Source: Isochrysis galbana
Taxonomy: Eukaryota > Haptophyta > Isochrysidales > Isochrysidaceae
NCBI GenBank assembly: GCA_018136815.1
Contig: CM030935.1
Location: 2,058,388-2,122,387, forward strand
Length of the DNA stretch: 64,000 nucleotides
Direction of reading: 5' to 3'
Each line of letters opens with the position of its first letter. Positions within the stretch are counted from its first letter, which is position 1. Positions 27,733 to 37,990 of the stretch are shown here, in pieces. The position numbers were made by a program, and so were the translations under genes. Below the pieces are notes generated by a model. The model searched no databases, was not told where the DNA came from, and worked only from the letters and a program-made list of their open reading frames with translations.

Positions 27733-29169
27733 ATGACGGCTCCGGCGCAACCGTGCGCCCCGCCCGCTACTGGCCCTCCCGCGGCGACCGCGGCCGCCAA
27801 CGAGCGGATGATACGACGGCTGAAGCGTCACCTGTACCTTCGGCTCCACGAGCAGCACCACCGCCTCATCCAGCTCGTCGCCGCCTCCAAGGCCATCGAA
27901 GAGGTGTTGCCGCAGCTGAGCGAGGCACGAGAGGTGATCCTCTGCCTCAATGACGACATCAGCAAGGTGGACGCGGCGCTCGCGCGGCGCACGGGCGTGC
28001 TCACGCCGCAATCACGAACTCGCCGAGCTGTTAAGCTAAGGGAGTCCCCTAAAACCCCTGACACACCAACGCTGGCTTTGTGTACGCCAGATCCAGATGT
28101 CCGACAGACAGAGCGTCTCTTGGAGGCTCGCCGGGTGGAAGAGGAGTTCATCACCCCGCGCATGCTGGACCTGGGCTCTCCAAACACAGAGGGCACTGAT
28201 GCCGCGCTAATCGCGTGCGGCGGCACTTCTTCTACCTCAGGCAGCCTCAACCACTGTTCGGGTGCGACGACAGACACAAGCTGCGATTTGGATGCACGTG
28301 TAGGGGCCTCACATCACCACCTCGAAGCCACAGACAATGCTGCGGTCCACAACGACGACGTGATATCTACTCGCCTTGATGAGCGAAGCGAGGTTTCGTG
28401 CCCAGTCCCTCTCGTCACCCAAGCACCAATTGAAAGGGATCTGTCATCGCCCAACTGCTCAATCAATGTGGATGCAAACTGTACAGAACACCTTGAGCAT
28501 CCCAAATCAACTCATCTAAGAGGAGCTGACGGTTTGGAGCGTCTCCTAGTGAAAATCCTGGGCAATCTGGACGATGACATTTCTATGTGGGTGCCCTCAA
28601 CGGTGGACGACGAAGTGCCTATAAATGCACCTACTGAATTCGGGTCCAACCATCAGGATGAGGCGACAAAACCCCCTCCCTGGGCCACATCGGACGGATC
28701 ATGCTCGTTAGGAGCAGCCAAGACGCCAGACCGTACCGATCCTCCTCCAGGCGACCGGAATGGAATTGATGATCCCGCCAAGTCGGGCTCGCTTCAGCTG
28801 GCTGCCGTAGCCTTGAGGCGCGCCGCAGAAGCAGCGCGCTCAGCGCCTGCAGGCTCATTCATGGTCGACGACGAGATGCGTGCCTCATTCATGGCATCGA
28901 GTCCATTGGGACATCGTCCCATGGCAGAGCCGACCTCCCAGGCATGCCCAGATTCTCAGCCCTCACATCCTGTCGAGCCGGCAAAGCACACGTCCCAAGG
29001 CCCGGTTCCCATAAAGCCGGTGCACAATTTGTTGAGGGATTCGCCACGCTTGGCGTTGCACTCCGGCTTTGCGCGCTCGAAAGTGACCCCACCTCCGAAC
29101 CACCATCAGCTGAATGTCTCATACAATCTTGCTCTCTCACAGTTGATGTCGACTTCTCCAGAAGGCTAG
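27733..29169 (+). CDS. Unknown protein with N-terminal coiled coil and disordered tail
   Basis: Single-exon frame of 478 residues. The first 22 residues are Ala/Pro-rich; residues about 25-85 form a charged helical region (MIRRLKRHLYLRLHEQHHRL, then EEVLPQLSEAREVILCLNDD). The rest is rich in Ser, Thr, Pro, Asp and short acidic patches, as in disordered proteins, apart from a segment near 265-290 (GLERLLVKILGNLDDDISMW). No known domain was recognised. The N-terminal composition would suit an INO80/SWR-type or centrosomal subunit, but this is not evidence of function. It is divergent from the F-box gene, with a 387-bp gap between the two starts. Confidence 0.6.
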   Translation: MTAPAQPCAPPATGPPAATAAANERMIRRLKRHLYLRLHEQHHRLIQLVAASKAIEEVLPQLSEAREVILCLNDDISKVDAALARRTGVLTPQSRTRRAVKLRESPKTPDTPTLALCTPDPDVRQTERLLEARRVEEEFITPRMLDLGSPNTEGTDAALIACGGTSSTSGSLNHCSGATTDTSCDLDARVGASHHHLEATDNAAVHNDDVISTRLDERSEVSCPVPLVTQAPIERDLSSPNCSINVDANCTEHLEHPKSTHLRGADGLERLLVKILGNLDDDISMWVPSTVDDEVPINAPTEFGSNHQDEATKPPPWATSDGSCSLGAAKTPDRTDPPPGDRNGIDDPAKSGSLQLAAVALRRAAEAARSAPAGSFMVDDEMRASFMASSPLGHRPMAEPTSQACPDSQPSHPVEPAKHTSQGPVPIKPVHNLLRDSPRLALHSGFARSKVTPPPNHHQLNVSYNLALSQLMSTSPEG

Positions 29170-29447
29170 CGCGTCTTCGTCACATCGAACGCTTGTCTCA
29201 CATTTTGTAATATGATAATACTACTTCATATCGATGCACATGTGCCCACCATCCACCATACCACATGCCACATGTTTCATGTTTAGCAGCCCCTACGCGC
29301 AGTGCATTAGTCGAAGTTATAGGCATACAACGTTTATACTTAGATCACCACGGGGAAGCGCCTCGTGCCCTCTCCCTCAGGCTCCAATTCCCCTCGAGGG
29401 GGCCTGTCGGTCATCCTCATGCTCTGCCATTTGGCATGAGCGATGGG

Positions 29448-29600
29448 AACTAAGTTTATCTACTTGGTCGCCATGGAGCGCGCCGGCGCTCCCCTCCTCT
29501 CCTTCGGCCCCCCCGCCGCGGGCGCCCCACCAGTGCCAATGGAGCAGTCGCTGGCGAAGCGACTGCGTCCGCCAGAAGAGGCCGAGCAGGTGAGCGCGAT
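29448..29600 (+). other. Family A head and possible lone first exon
   Basis: The words AACTAAGTTTATCTACTTGG and GCCATGG at 29449-29477 match the family A head. An ATG at 29473 opens a short Pro/Ala-rich frame (MERAGAPLLSFGPPAAG) ending at CAG|GTGAGC (29590), a perfect donor, but no partner exon was found downstream before the larger repeat begins. It may be a captured exon or chance. Confidence 0.3.
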
Positions 29601-29693
29601 TCCCGTCGCGCCACACGGCCCGTGCCCCCGGCTACACCACTCTCAGCAGCCATGCTATCCCCCACATGGGGGACAGCAAGCTGTGAGCCACAA

Positions 29694-30240
29694 CTAAGTT
29701 TATACTTGGTTCACCCATGGCGGGGCACGAGCCCCCCCCCCCCCCCCTCTTCACTCCTCCCCCGCCATGGGGGAGGAACCACCCACTCTCCTGGCATGCC
29801 TGATTGCTTGCCAGGAGCACACTGCCCCACTGACCCACCATCCCTCTCCCCACAGGCACGCAGGCACGCCTGACGCCTGAATCGCCTGCCTGGCCTGTCG
29901 TGGCCAGCCAATCCCTCTGACCAACCCCTCCTCCCCCCGGGCCCCCTGATTCCCCGATCAGGAGCCCCCAGCCAGCTCCAGTCGACCGGCAGGGGCTCGA
30001 GAGCCAGCGAGCCAGCGAGGGATAGGCAGGAGGGGCCGGGGCCATGCCCATGCCCCAGCTACACCTGCCCCCTGGCCTGCGCTAGCTCAGGCCCCTGCAG
30101 GCCTCCTGGGGACCTGAAGATGGGCCGCAGGCGCGCGCCATGGGCCAGAGCCGCAGGGAAGCGAGGAGCAAGAGGGAAGAGGGAGGGGAGGGGGGAGTGG
30201 CAGCTCTCCCCTCCGGCGTTTCAACCTACTTTTATAATTT
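29694..30240 (+). mobile_element. Family A repeat, copy A4
   Basis: Head AACTAAGTTTATACTTGGTT followed by CCATGG, a C run and the hairpin partner GGGGGAGGAACCACCCA. The body (GGCATGCCTGATTGCTTG; GAGCCAGCGAGGGATAGG; GGCCGCAGGCGCGCGCCATG) matches copy A1 and the inverted copy at 37190-37700. No clear target duplication was found. Downstream words from 30227 recur at 52051. Confidence 0.75.
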
Positions 30241-30860
30241 ATAAGTGGGGGTCAATGTCAATGTGGGCCTCGCGCCTCGCGCCCCCCTCGCTCTCCACCG
30301 CGGACACTTCGGGGTGGGCCCGTACAATCAACCCCAGCCCCTGCCCTGCAATCAACATTCTAGCCCCCCATGGGCGAACTAAATATGAACTTAATGAACT
30401 CACACGCCCTAAAGCTCCCGAAAACCGACCACGACAGGAAATGACCCGCTACAAAACAACCAGGCGCTCGTTGGCGCAGGAGGAAGGAGGGAACGAGACC
30501 ATCGAGGGCTGGCACACGCCGCCCGCCACTGGAAACCCCAAACCCCGAGCCCCTAAGTAGAGCACGAGAGGACGCGCCGCAAGGCAGGAGGAGGGAGTGA
30601 GAAGGTGAACGGGCGACGCTACGAGCTCTAGTTGTCCAGGGCCAGACTTTCAGCAGGAGTTTTTTTGTTTGTGGTCATATTTGTGCTAAAGGACTCTCCG
30701 CTCACGCAAGACTCGACAGTGAAGTGAAAGCAGAAGCTAGACGTGATTACGTGGTTCGTGATTCATGGACTTGTCTTTGTTCAGCGGACAAGCATTGGGT
30801 GACGGCGGCAATGATGTCATCACACGACCAACGAAGCTCAACGAAACCCTCCCACAACAT
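30227..30860. other. Repeat remnant and ARP4 3' flank
   Basis: The stretch CCTACTTTTATAA then TAAGTGGGG and GGCCTCGCG at 30227-30275 recurs near 52051-52090, so it is a second dispersed repeat or the tail of family A. Frames between 30300 and 30860 are not convincing. The end adjoins the stop codon of ARP4. Confidence 0.5.
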
Positions 30861-32735
30861 TCAGGGACATTTGCGATGGATGGCATTCGCCCCTTGTTCA
30901 CTGTACTCTTGGTTGGACATCCAAAGCTGTTGAAACGAGCCGAGGGAGGCGAGAATGGACCCGCCTATCCATACCGCAAACCGTCGCTCCGAGGGCGACG
31001 TCGCAGCAAAGAGCTTCACTTTCATCGACATTTGCGGCACAATCTCCGAGAGCCGTGCGTTGAGGCGATCAGTTAACCCAGGGAGGAGCGAGCCGCCGCC
31101 ACTGACAACGATGCCGGCCCATAGCTCGCGCCTCATGTCCGTGTCGCATGCCCGGATACATTCGGAGACCTGCGGGTTGTGGCGCAAGACGAAAGATTCA
31201 ACCCAGCGCGACCCAATGACTGAATCAGGCAACGTGTCTTGCCAGCAAATCTAAGTCGTCGGCCCAGCCAGACCACACAGGACCATAGCGGGCCGGGTGA
31301 CTGAATCAGGAAACGTGTCTTGCCAGCAAACCTAAGTCGTCGGCCCAGCTAGACCACACAGGTGTACAGCGGGCCGGGTAGAGCAGCGCACCATCTCAGG
31401 TAGACCGAAGACGCCCTCGGGGACCATGGCAGACAACGCGTCAGTTTGCGCCTTACTCGAGGCTGCACCGTAGGGGGTGGAAAGCAGACCTGGTGTAAAG
31501 AGCAGCTCTGGGAGATGATACCTCTCCCAGCCGAAATCGACGGTTGATTTGTCAGGCATTTCGAACTCCCATGCGGACTTGTCTAGCGGTGCACCTTCTG
31601 CTGGCGCATTAGCGGCGACGCGGCAAACATTCTCCTTGGCATCCCTCAGTACAACCATTTGCATGTAGCGGTGGTATGAAGGGTGCGTTCCGTGGAAGTC
31701 TTTGACTTCGGTCGATTCCTCTCCAGGACCGACTTTCACTTTCCGGAGTGTGTAGATGGGCTGCACTGCGGGAGGATTCTCTCGCTTTTGTAGGGACGTC
31801 ATTATCATCTCTGTTAGACGATCACCACCCAATGCTGAGCGCCGAAGCGGTTTGCTCAGTGCATAGCCGTCATGAACAGCAGTCGCACAAGTACCTCCAC
31901 CGCCCATCTCGAGTACAAGAGCAGTACCGCGACCTGCGGCGAATGCGGACAGCACCGCACTCTTCGACAGAAAGAGCGCAGGAACTTGAAACTTTTCGAA
32001 CATGAGCTCAGCAAGCTTCTCTCGAGCAGCAGGCGTGTTGAAGGATGGTTCTGCCATTAGGAGAGGATGATCCGGCGCAGCCGTGCAGAGGCAGTCCTTG
32101 TACGCGTGCTCGATAAGCGACTGCGAAAAAGCAATGGTAACAGGGAAGTCTGTAAAATGAATACATTTTGTAGATTCGTGGGAAAGAGCGCTTTCTCAAG
32201 ATGCTTATGCTGGGAGTGCAAAACAGTCTCCCCCCCCCCCCTGATGTTTCCGCGCACCTCGGCGGCATCCCAATTGGTGATAATCCCGTCGGACAGAGGA
32301 TTTTCCATCCGCATACCATCCCTCCTGACGCTCAGAGCGCTTGTCCCCACAATCTTGCTGGCAGAGTCAGTATTAGCGCCTTGCTCTCCGCCAATGATGC
32401 CTACGTGCTACATCATGGAGGGCAGAGAATGCATGAGTACGAGTGCATGTTAGTCGCGGCGAGTGCACCAGACAGGCTCAGCGCGGTGCGGAAGCCGTTC
32501 ATACTCACCGATGGCAGGACAAACTTGGGGCAGTCTTCCCCAGCGTAGCCAGCCTTCGTTGTCGAGGAGCCAATATCCATCACGACAGCCGAGACCTCAT
32601 CTACGGCGTGGCGAGGGGTGGTACGGTGGGGTGGGGGAAGGAAGCGCATGGACTGGGGTATCAGGTCCAACCAATACGCACTCGGTGCTCGTCGGCGATC
32701 CACGCCGGCAAAGCCCGCGTACCTCCACCGTACAT
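30861..32735 (-). CDS. ARP4: Actin-related protein 4 (ARP4/BAF53 type)
   Basis: Nuclear actin-related protein; in other eukaryotes it is a subunit of chromatin-remodelling and acetyltransferase complexes (INO80, SWR1, NuA4, BAF). Five exons: 32723-32735, 32509-32600, 32258-32353, 31392-32120 and 30861-31250, giving about 439 residues. The first exon supplies only 13 coding bases (MYGG plus one base), yet the join reads [20 protein letters not shown], the classic ARP4 start. Other hallmarks are [31 protein letters not shown], the phosphate loop [15 protein letters not shown] and the ending [17 protein letters not shown] to HRKCP. All four introns are GT-AG. Intron 4 (31251-31391) lies in an 81-bp tandem duplication. 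The gene is complete. Confidence 0.93.
31218..31379. repeat. 81-bp tandem duplication across ARP4 intron 4/exon 5
   Basis: Two 81-base units (31218-31298 and 31299-31379) differ at only a handful of positions; both contain AACGTGTCTTGCCAGCAAA and AAGTCGTCGGCCCAGC. The unit is a multiple of three. On the gene strand the copy nearer exon 4 is intronic, while the other supplies the acceptor TAG and the first exon 5 codons. Confidence 0.9.
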
Positions 32736-32861
32736 ATCGCCCGGGGGCGCGCTGGCCGTCGCGCCGCGCCACTTGTTTCGGCCCGAGAGGGAGGAGTTTT
32801 CTTGTAGGAGTACTCTAGGACAGTCGTCCGAGTTTTATTGTTATTTTGTTCTGTTAGCATG

Positions 32862-32972
32862 ACCTTAGTGCTGCGAGCCGTAGCCCTTCGACGGCAACGG
32901 AGCCCCTCCCCCGCGATGGGGGTGTGCGCGGTTGGCGCATGGCTCGTCCGGTGTATGTGGCTAGGAATTTGG
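32862..32972 (-). repeat. Family B repeat, copy 2 of 3
   Basis: Core words (CGACGGCAACGGAGCCCC; GCGATGGGGGTGTGCGCGG; GCATGGCTCGTCCGGTGT) match 6445-6582 almost base for base. It starts about 127 bases upstream of the ARP4 start codon, in the same relation as copy 1 to its gene. Confidence 0.78.
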
Positions 32973-33122
32973 CCCCGGCCAGAGTTTCGAGATACTCGAT
33001 TCTAAGTTTGGGGGCCACATAGAAATAGAAACCAACAAACATTTTTGAACGAAATAAATCGAATTTTGGGGCCGCGGCGCGCGCCGCGGCGCGCGTGGGG
33101 TGCTGAGTGGGAGTGGAGCGCG

Positions 33123-33362
33123 ATGGCGCCCGCAGGCCGGTCGGCCGCCAAGAAGCGGACACGGCAGGTGGTGGAAGATGAGGACTGAGGACGAGGGACG
33201 AGGGACGAGGGGGGCGATGGCAGCTCCGGTCAGCTGCTCCTACTCCCACCCTCCCCGCGCCCTCAGGATCAGGATGTACTGGAGCTGGATGCATCATATG
33301 AGAACGAGAAGAACTCCAGCGACGACGGAAGCGACGCCGCGGACTACGAGGGGACGAATGAG
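33123..33362 (+). pseudogene. Possible truncated 5' end of a nuclear-type gene
   Basis: An ATG at 33123 opens MAPAGRSAAKKRTRQ, followed by a GT donor at CAG|GTGGTG; a CAG acceptor near 33266 leads into an acidic exon (DQDVLELDASYENEKNSSDD, then GSDAADYEGTNE) that ends at GAG|GTGTGT. Basic then acidic segments at an N-terminus are common in nucleolar and chromatin proteins. No further exon with recognisable sequence follows; downstream sequence is repeats. Either a truncated gene or one whose later exons I cannot see. Confidence 0.3.
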
Positions 33363-33600
33363 GTGTGTTCTCTCCCTTGCGTGTGATGTATGGGGAGATG
33401 GGGAGCAAAAGTCTGGTGTCTGGTGTGTTGTCAGACCACCTGCACCTACAAGTGGCAAGTGGCCTTGATGAGTAGCTACAAACAACAAACGGACCGTGGG
33501 CTGAGATCGTGCAAGTGTCAAGTGTAAGGCGTGCTCTTGTATGTGTGGGCTGTGGGTTGACCACAGAGAGAAATAATGTGTGAATGTGAACAATAAGTGA

Positions 33601-33638
33601 ACAATGACAATGACAATGACAATGACAATGACAATGAA
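33601..33638. repeat. Tandem hexamer (ACAATG)n
   Basis: About six perfect copies of a 6-base unit. Simple repeat. Confidence 0.9.
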
Positions 33639-33700
33639 CTATTAATGTGAATGAATCCTCCCTCCATCCTCCATCCCTCCATCACCCCTCGTAGGCGATG

Positions 33701-33940
33701 CCCCATCCGGATGGATCGTCGAAAACGGGCACGCAGCACGCCCGGCATCGGTTCGAAGTTGGGCTCTCCGGGCCTCCCTCGGCGACGGCTCAACGCTCAA
33801 CGTTCAATGGGCTCGGCGGATGGGTGATTTCGACGAGAGTTCGGCGCGCGGCCTGCCTGATTGGCGTGACCATCCGGATGGGACATGCGTATTTGGTATC
33901 TGGTGGGGTCCCCCATCCGGATGGATCGTCGAAAACGGGC
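33701..33940 (+). repeat. Three CCATCCGGATGG palindromes in a 30-bp direct repeat
   Basis: The 12-base perfect palindrome CCATCCGGATGG occurs at 33703-33714, 33870-33881 and 33913-33924. The first and third lie inside a longer direct repeat (continuing ATCGTCGAAAACGGGC) whose copies start at 33701 and 33911. A frame (33698-33991) runs through it but looks incidental. Confidence 0.8.
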
Positions 33941-33991
33941 GCGCCCGGTCTCGACTTGAAGTTGAGCTTTTCAAGCTTTTGCGATTTGTAG

Positions 33992-34862
33992 CGTCTTTTG
34001 TCTGTTTTTGACTTCGTTTTGTTGTGGGGGCCCAAGGGGGGGTTCCGGGCCCTAATGGACCCCGGATATGTGCTAGTTGGGTATATTGGGAACTTTTTAC
34101 CGTGAAAAATCCTCAAATTTCCTCAATTCTGAGATGGTCATTTTTTTACCCCTAATAAAAACATACATCAGACTCAAAACAGACACGGAAAGTGCGAAAA
34201 CCAAAATCAGCTCGAATGTCTGTCGTATGCGCATAGTATGCGGACTAGTACTAGTACTAGAAGTGGTGCACGAGTATATCACCTAATAGAGCTGGCTTGC
34301 TCCTCCTTCCCCTCCCGCTCTCCCCTTGCACCATTATCTCCAAATGCGACGAGCAACGAGAGAGGTGAGGGTGGGTGGGTTCAACCCATGTTGAATCTAT
34401 TTGCGTGTGATCGCTGCAAGATCCATGCTCATAGAAGCTCAAGAGACTCATCGATACAAATGAAATGCACATGTTTGCACGACAAGCATTGTGATACAAA
34501 GCTGCGGATTTTCATTCTCAGTTCCTCTTGATGTGTGAGCAAGGGCAAAGTCTAGGCCTTCCCTGTAGGCCCTTTGTCTTATTGGATCTCCGCGTCGGAA
34601 CGTGGAGGCTGTTGCATCGTCTTCCCAGTGACGAAAGGAAGCTTTGCAGCACCCTGGGGCCACACAAGTGAGCCGGCATTTGATTCAGCCAGTAAAACAT
34701 CGACCTTTTTACCGGGGTGGGGGGGTGGGGGGTCATACTGTGTCCTATTGCATCAGCTACCGGGGCGCAGTTATCGGGCATGCTGGAGAGACGTTGGCCC
34801 CCGAGCGACGTCGCAAGGCGTCAGGATGGGTACCATAGTGCACGCTGTGATTCAAATGGATA
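33992..34862. other. Intergenic, no supported gene
   Basis: AT-rich to about 34230, with CTAGTACTAGTACTAG at 34245-34260, then mixed sequence. Frames on both strands are short and unrelated to known families. The last bases precede the stop codon of the bestrophin-like gene. Confidence 0.45.
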
Positions 34863-36413
34863 TTAAATGAACAAGATGAAATTGCCGGACGATAAGCAGC
34901 CTGGCTCCGGCAGGCGCACCTCCAGATCCGCGGCCATGAACTTGGAGGATACGCGCTTGTTCCCAAAGGGGTCAAGGAAGGACTTGGACAGCTCGAGGAG
35001 GCCACGATAAAAGAGCGTCATCACGCCTATCCAAATTGCGTCAGTTGTGGGGGTTATTACTACTAGACGTTGTGCAGAAGGTAGAGCATCCTCGCGAGCA
35101 ACAAGCGCGCTTGGGATGTCGAGCATACCCGTGAGAAATATGGAGAAGGCACCCGTCTTGGGGTAGAGAGCAAACGGGGCGAGTAATAGTAGCGAGTCGA
35201 CTAGGAAGTGAGTGAAGTGGACATATGAGAGTGGCATGCGCGCAGCCAACTCGTCAGGAATGCTCATCAATGCAGCACGTAGCTCGCAGGTTTTGTGCAT
35301 CAGCAAGTTCTCCAAGCCTGAGACGATTGGGAGCGCACTGAAGGTCACAAACGCGCCTAGCAGTCTACTCCTAGGCTTAAGCCTAGGGCAGTCCCTTTAC
35401 ACCTAGGGCCATTAACAGCACTGTAGCATTGAATCCTTGCACCCCGCTCCAACCCGAGCTGTCTGGTATTCGGGCTGCATCTTGCCTGCCCCGCCGACGA
35501 GCAGGCCGGCGCGCATGGCGATGGTTAGGCGCGTGAGATACCACTGCAAGACAAGCATGTACCACCGAGCAGGAGGAAGCCCTGCCGCCCGCAACACTGT
35601 GTGTTCATCTTCTGTCATTAGACCCCTCTCAGCCAGTCGGGCAAGCCCGGCATCGGAGAGCAGGATGCGGAATGGAGCTCCAAATGTACGACTCCGGCGG
35701 TAGAGGACGTCGGCCCAGAAGAGGAGATGTACTAGGCGGAGATTACGAGCCAAGTTAGAGAGAAGCTGCTCAGACTCGACTGTGAGCTGGCCATCCGACC
35801 CTCGCGCAGCATGCGCCGCACATAGCATCCCGAGATCATTCATCCGTCCCTGAACGGCCCGAGTCAGGGCATAGGCATTCTTCCAGAAGGTATATGACTG
35901 TCCCACGAAGAATGTGATGACGAAGCTGGACAACGTGAGCTGGTAGTTCCAGCCGGCGTTGACCGCGTGCAAGGGCACGATGAAGGGGTGTGTCGCATCG
36001 GGGACGCTCAGGGAGCGCATCGCCAGAATGAGCAATGTCGGCATCACCATGGAAAGCGCAACGCTGGGCCAAACCTGCTCGATTATGGTTCCTTTCCACA
36101 CACTAATCACGCTAGAAGCATCCGGAAACTGCGGAATGATGGGCTGCGTTGTGCCGACACGGAGCGCCCTGCTAATCACCTCATCCATCTCAGCCATCTG
36201 TGGCTCGGTTTCTTCCTCTTCCATCACTGGACCCTGGGAACTCGAGCGATAGCTAATTGGATCAATCGCGAACGGCTCCTCGGCAGTCACCGCTGCCGGG
36301 TCGGACTCAGGCCATGCTGCGACGAGAGGAGGCGTGGCGGTGTGCGAGCCAGCGCGCGCACCCACGCACTGTAGCGCCAGCAGTAGCACCAGCGCGGGAC
36401 GGCGCGGCGCCAT
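34863..36413 (-). CDS. Bestrophin-like (UPF0187) membrane channel with signal peptide
   Basis: Probable anion channel of the bestrophin superfamily. The start at 36413 gives a clear signal peptide (MAPRRPALVLLLALQCVGARA). Exon 1 is 35443-36413 and exon 2 34863-35337, joined by a 105-bp GT-AG intron in phase 2 (other acceptors nearby are possible). Hydrophobic segments appear at about residues 107-130 and 145-165, and after the intron around SYVHFTHFLVDSLLLLAPFAL. The family signature is near the end: TLFYRGLLELSKSFLDPFGN. A Glu-rich patch (EEEETEPQM) follows the signal peptide. About 480 residues. The segment near 35040-35075 may hide another short intron. The signal peptide implies delivery to the ER, plasma membrane or a secondary plastid. 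Confidence 0.72.
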
Positions 36414-36825
36414 CGAGCGCGTTACGAGCCCCGCCTGTCCCTCTAGTCTTTCCCGTGGATAGCGGTCACTATGTTCGGGGTCGCCACACGTAGCTGGACC
36501 CCGAGATCTCTTGGTGTGTTTCTTGCTTCTCTGTCGTCTGTCCGCACGAATTTGCCCATACGCCCACAAATCGACCGGAAGAGGGCGCCGGAGACGCAAG
36601 GCTGTCCTGCACAAGGAGGTGCACGACAATGTGGCAGAAGTCCAGGCTGGCGGCGCGCGGGGCTCTACGGCCCTAAGGCGCGCGGGGAGGGCCGCTCGGC
36701 GGCCGGCCGCGCCGATGTCCCCCATTGCCGAAGCCCCGCGCGGCCCGCGAATTCTCTTTTCGTCTCTTCACAGTCACACTTCCCTTCTTCTTGAGATTAG
36801 CGCTCTAGGCCCCTAATATAAAATA

Positions 36826-37990
36826 ATTAATGTTATATCCTAGCCAACCCCACTAGCTAATTGGACACAACTTTTCCGTCCCGGAATCCCGCCATGCCTG
36901 ACGAGCCGGGTGTCCGAGTGCTGCCGGGGGGAGGGGGCACTGCCCCCTCCCCTCGATATTTGTCCTCCCCCCAGTGCACGCACCGACCCCGCGCACCCCA
37001 GCACGTCCTCTCCTCGAGTCCACGCTGGGGGAAAACCCCTTTCGGGTAAAAACAACGCAGGGGGGGGGGGGGGCACTCGTGAATGGGAGCCCAGAAGCGC
37101 TAATCTCTCTCGCCGAGGCGAGTGGCCGCGGCGAGCCGCGGCCCTTCCCTCCTGGTTCTAGTGCCCCCATCTTCTCTTACCCAAACGGGGCGAGAAGACA
37201 CGTAAACGCCGGAGGGGAGAGCTGCCACTCCCCCCTCCCCTCCCTCTTCCCTCTTCCTCCTCTCTTCCCTGCGGCTCTGGCCCATGGCGCGCGCCTGCGG
37301 CCCCTCTTCATGTCCCCAGGAGGCCAGGAGGCCTGCAGGGGCCTGGGAGCACAGCTCAGGGGGCAGGTGAGTGAGGCTGGGGCATGGCCCTGGCCCCTCC
37401 TGCCTCTCCCTCGCTGGCTCTCGAGCCCCTGCCGGTCGACAGGAGCTGGCTGGGGGCTCCTGATCAGGGGGGCCCAGGGGCAGGAGGGGTTGGTCAGAGC
37501 GAGAAGCAGGCCGACGCGGGCCAGGGCGTGCGATCTGTGCCCGACTCTCAGGGAGAGTCTGGGCAGTCTGGGTGAGTCCCCCCTGCATGCCAAGAGGCAG
37601 CGCAGGGGGGTGGATGGTTCTCGCCCCCCATGAGGGGAGTCGAGAGAGTGGGGGGGGGGCGCGAGAGGCCCCCCTCCATGGCGACCAATCATAAGATTAG
37701 TCGCGCTCTAGGCCCCTAAACTCACGAGTGCCCCCCCCCCCCCTTGCGTTGTTTTACCCGAAAGGGGTTTTCCCCCAGCGTGGCCTCGAGGAGAGGGTGT
37801 GCTGGGGTGCGCAGGGTCGGTGCATGCACTGGGAAGAGGACAAATATCAAATATCGAGTGCCCCCTCCCCCCGGTACCACTCGGACACCTGCTGGCACCT
37901 AGCTCGTCAGGCATCAGGCATGGCGGGATTCCGGGACTGAAAAGTTGTGTCCAATTATAGCTAGTGGGGTTGGCTAGGATATAACATAAT
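36826..37990. mobile_element. DNA transposon-like element with ~260-bp terminal inverted repeats
   Basis: The left arm (36826-37082) and right arm (37722-37990) are inverted copies of each other, from TGTTATATCCTAGCCAACCCC-like outer ends (split here as TGTTATATCCTAGCC and AACCCCACTAGCTA) through GACAAATAT, CGAAAGGGGTTTT (37760) to a G/C run and CACTCGTGA at the inner ends. Identity is roughly 90% by eye. The interior (37083-37721) holds an inverted family A copy and no transposase. Flanks are AT-rich, so the target duplication cannot be read with confidence. It is a foldback/MITE-like, non-autonomous element. Confidence 0.8.
37190..37700 (-). mobile_element. Family A repeat, copy A5, inside the long-TIR element
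   Basis: Reverse complement of copy A4: GGAGGGGAGAGCTGCCACTC, CATGGCGCGCGCCTGCGGCC, GCTGGCTCTCGAGCCCCTGC and the head near 37675-37700. Just beyond it AGATTAGTCGCGCTCTAGGC then CCCTAA occurs, a phrase nearly repeated at 36793-36817 outside the left arm. Confidence 0.72.

Noticed and set aside
27346-28011. Upstream extension of the F-box gene
   Set aside because: It lies antisense within the divergent gene and the promoter, and has no conserved sequence.
31251-31391. Reading through the ARP4 tandem duplication as exon
   Set aside because: Each 81-bp unit contains an in-frame TAG, and removing 31251-31391 by GT-AG splicing restores the ARP4 alignment.
33698-33991. 97-codon plus-strand frame over the CCATCCGGATGG repeats
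   Set aside because: Its repeated PHPDGSSKTG segments simply translate the direct repeat; there is no domain or splice partner.
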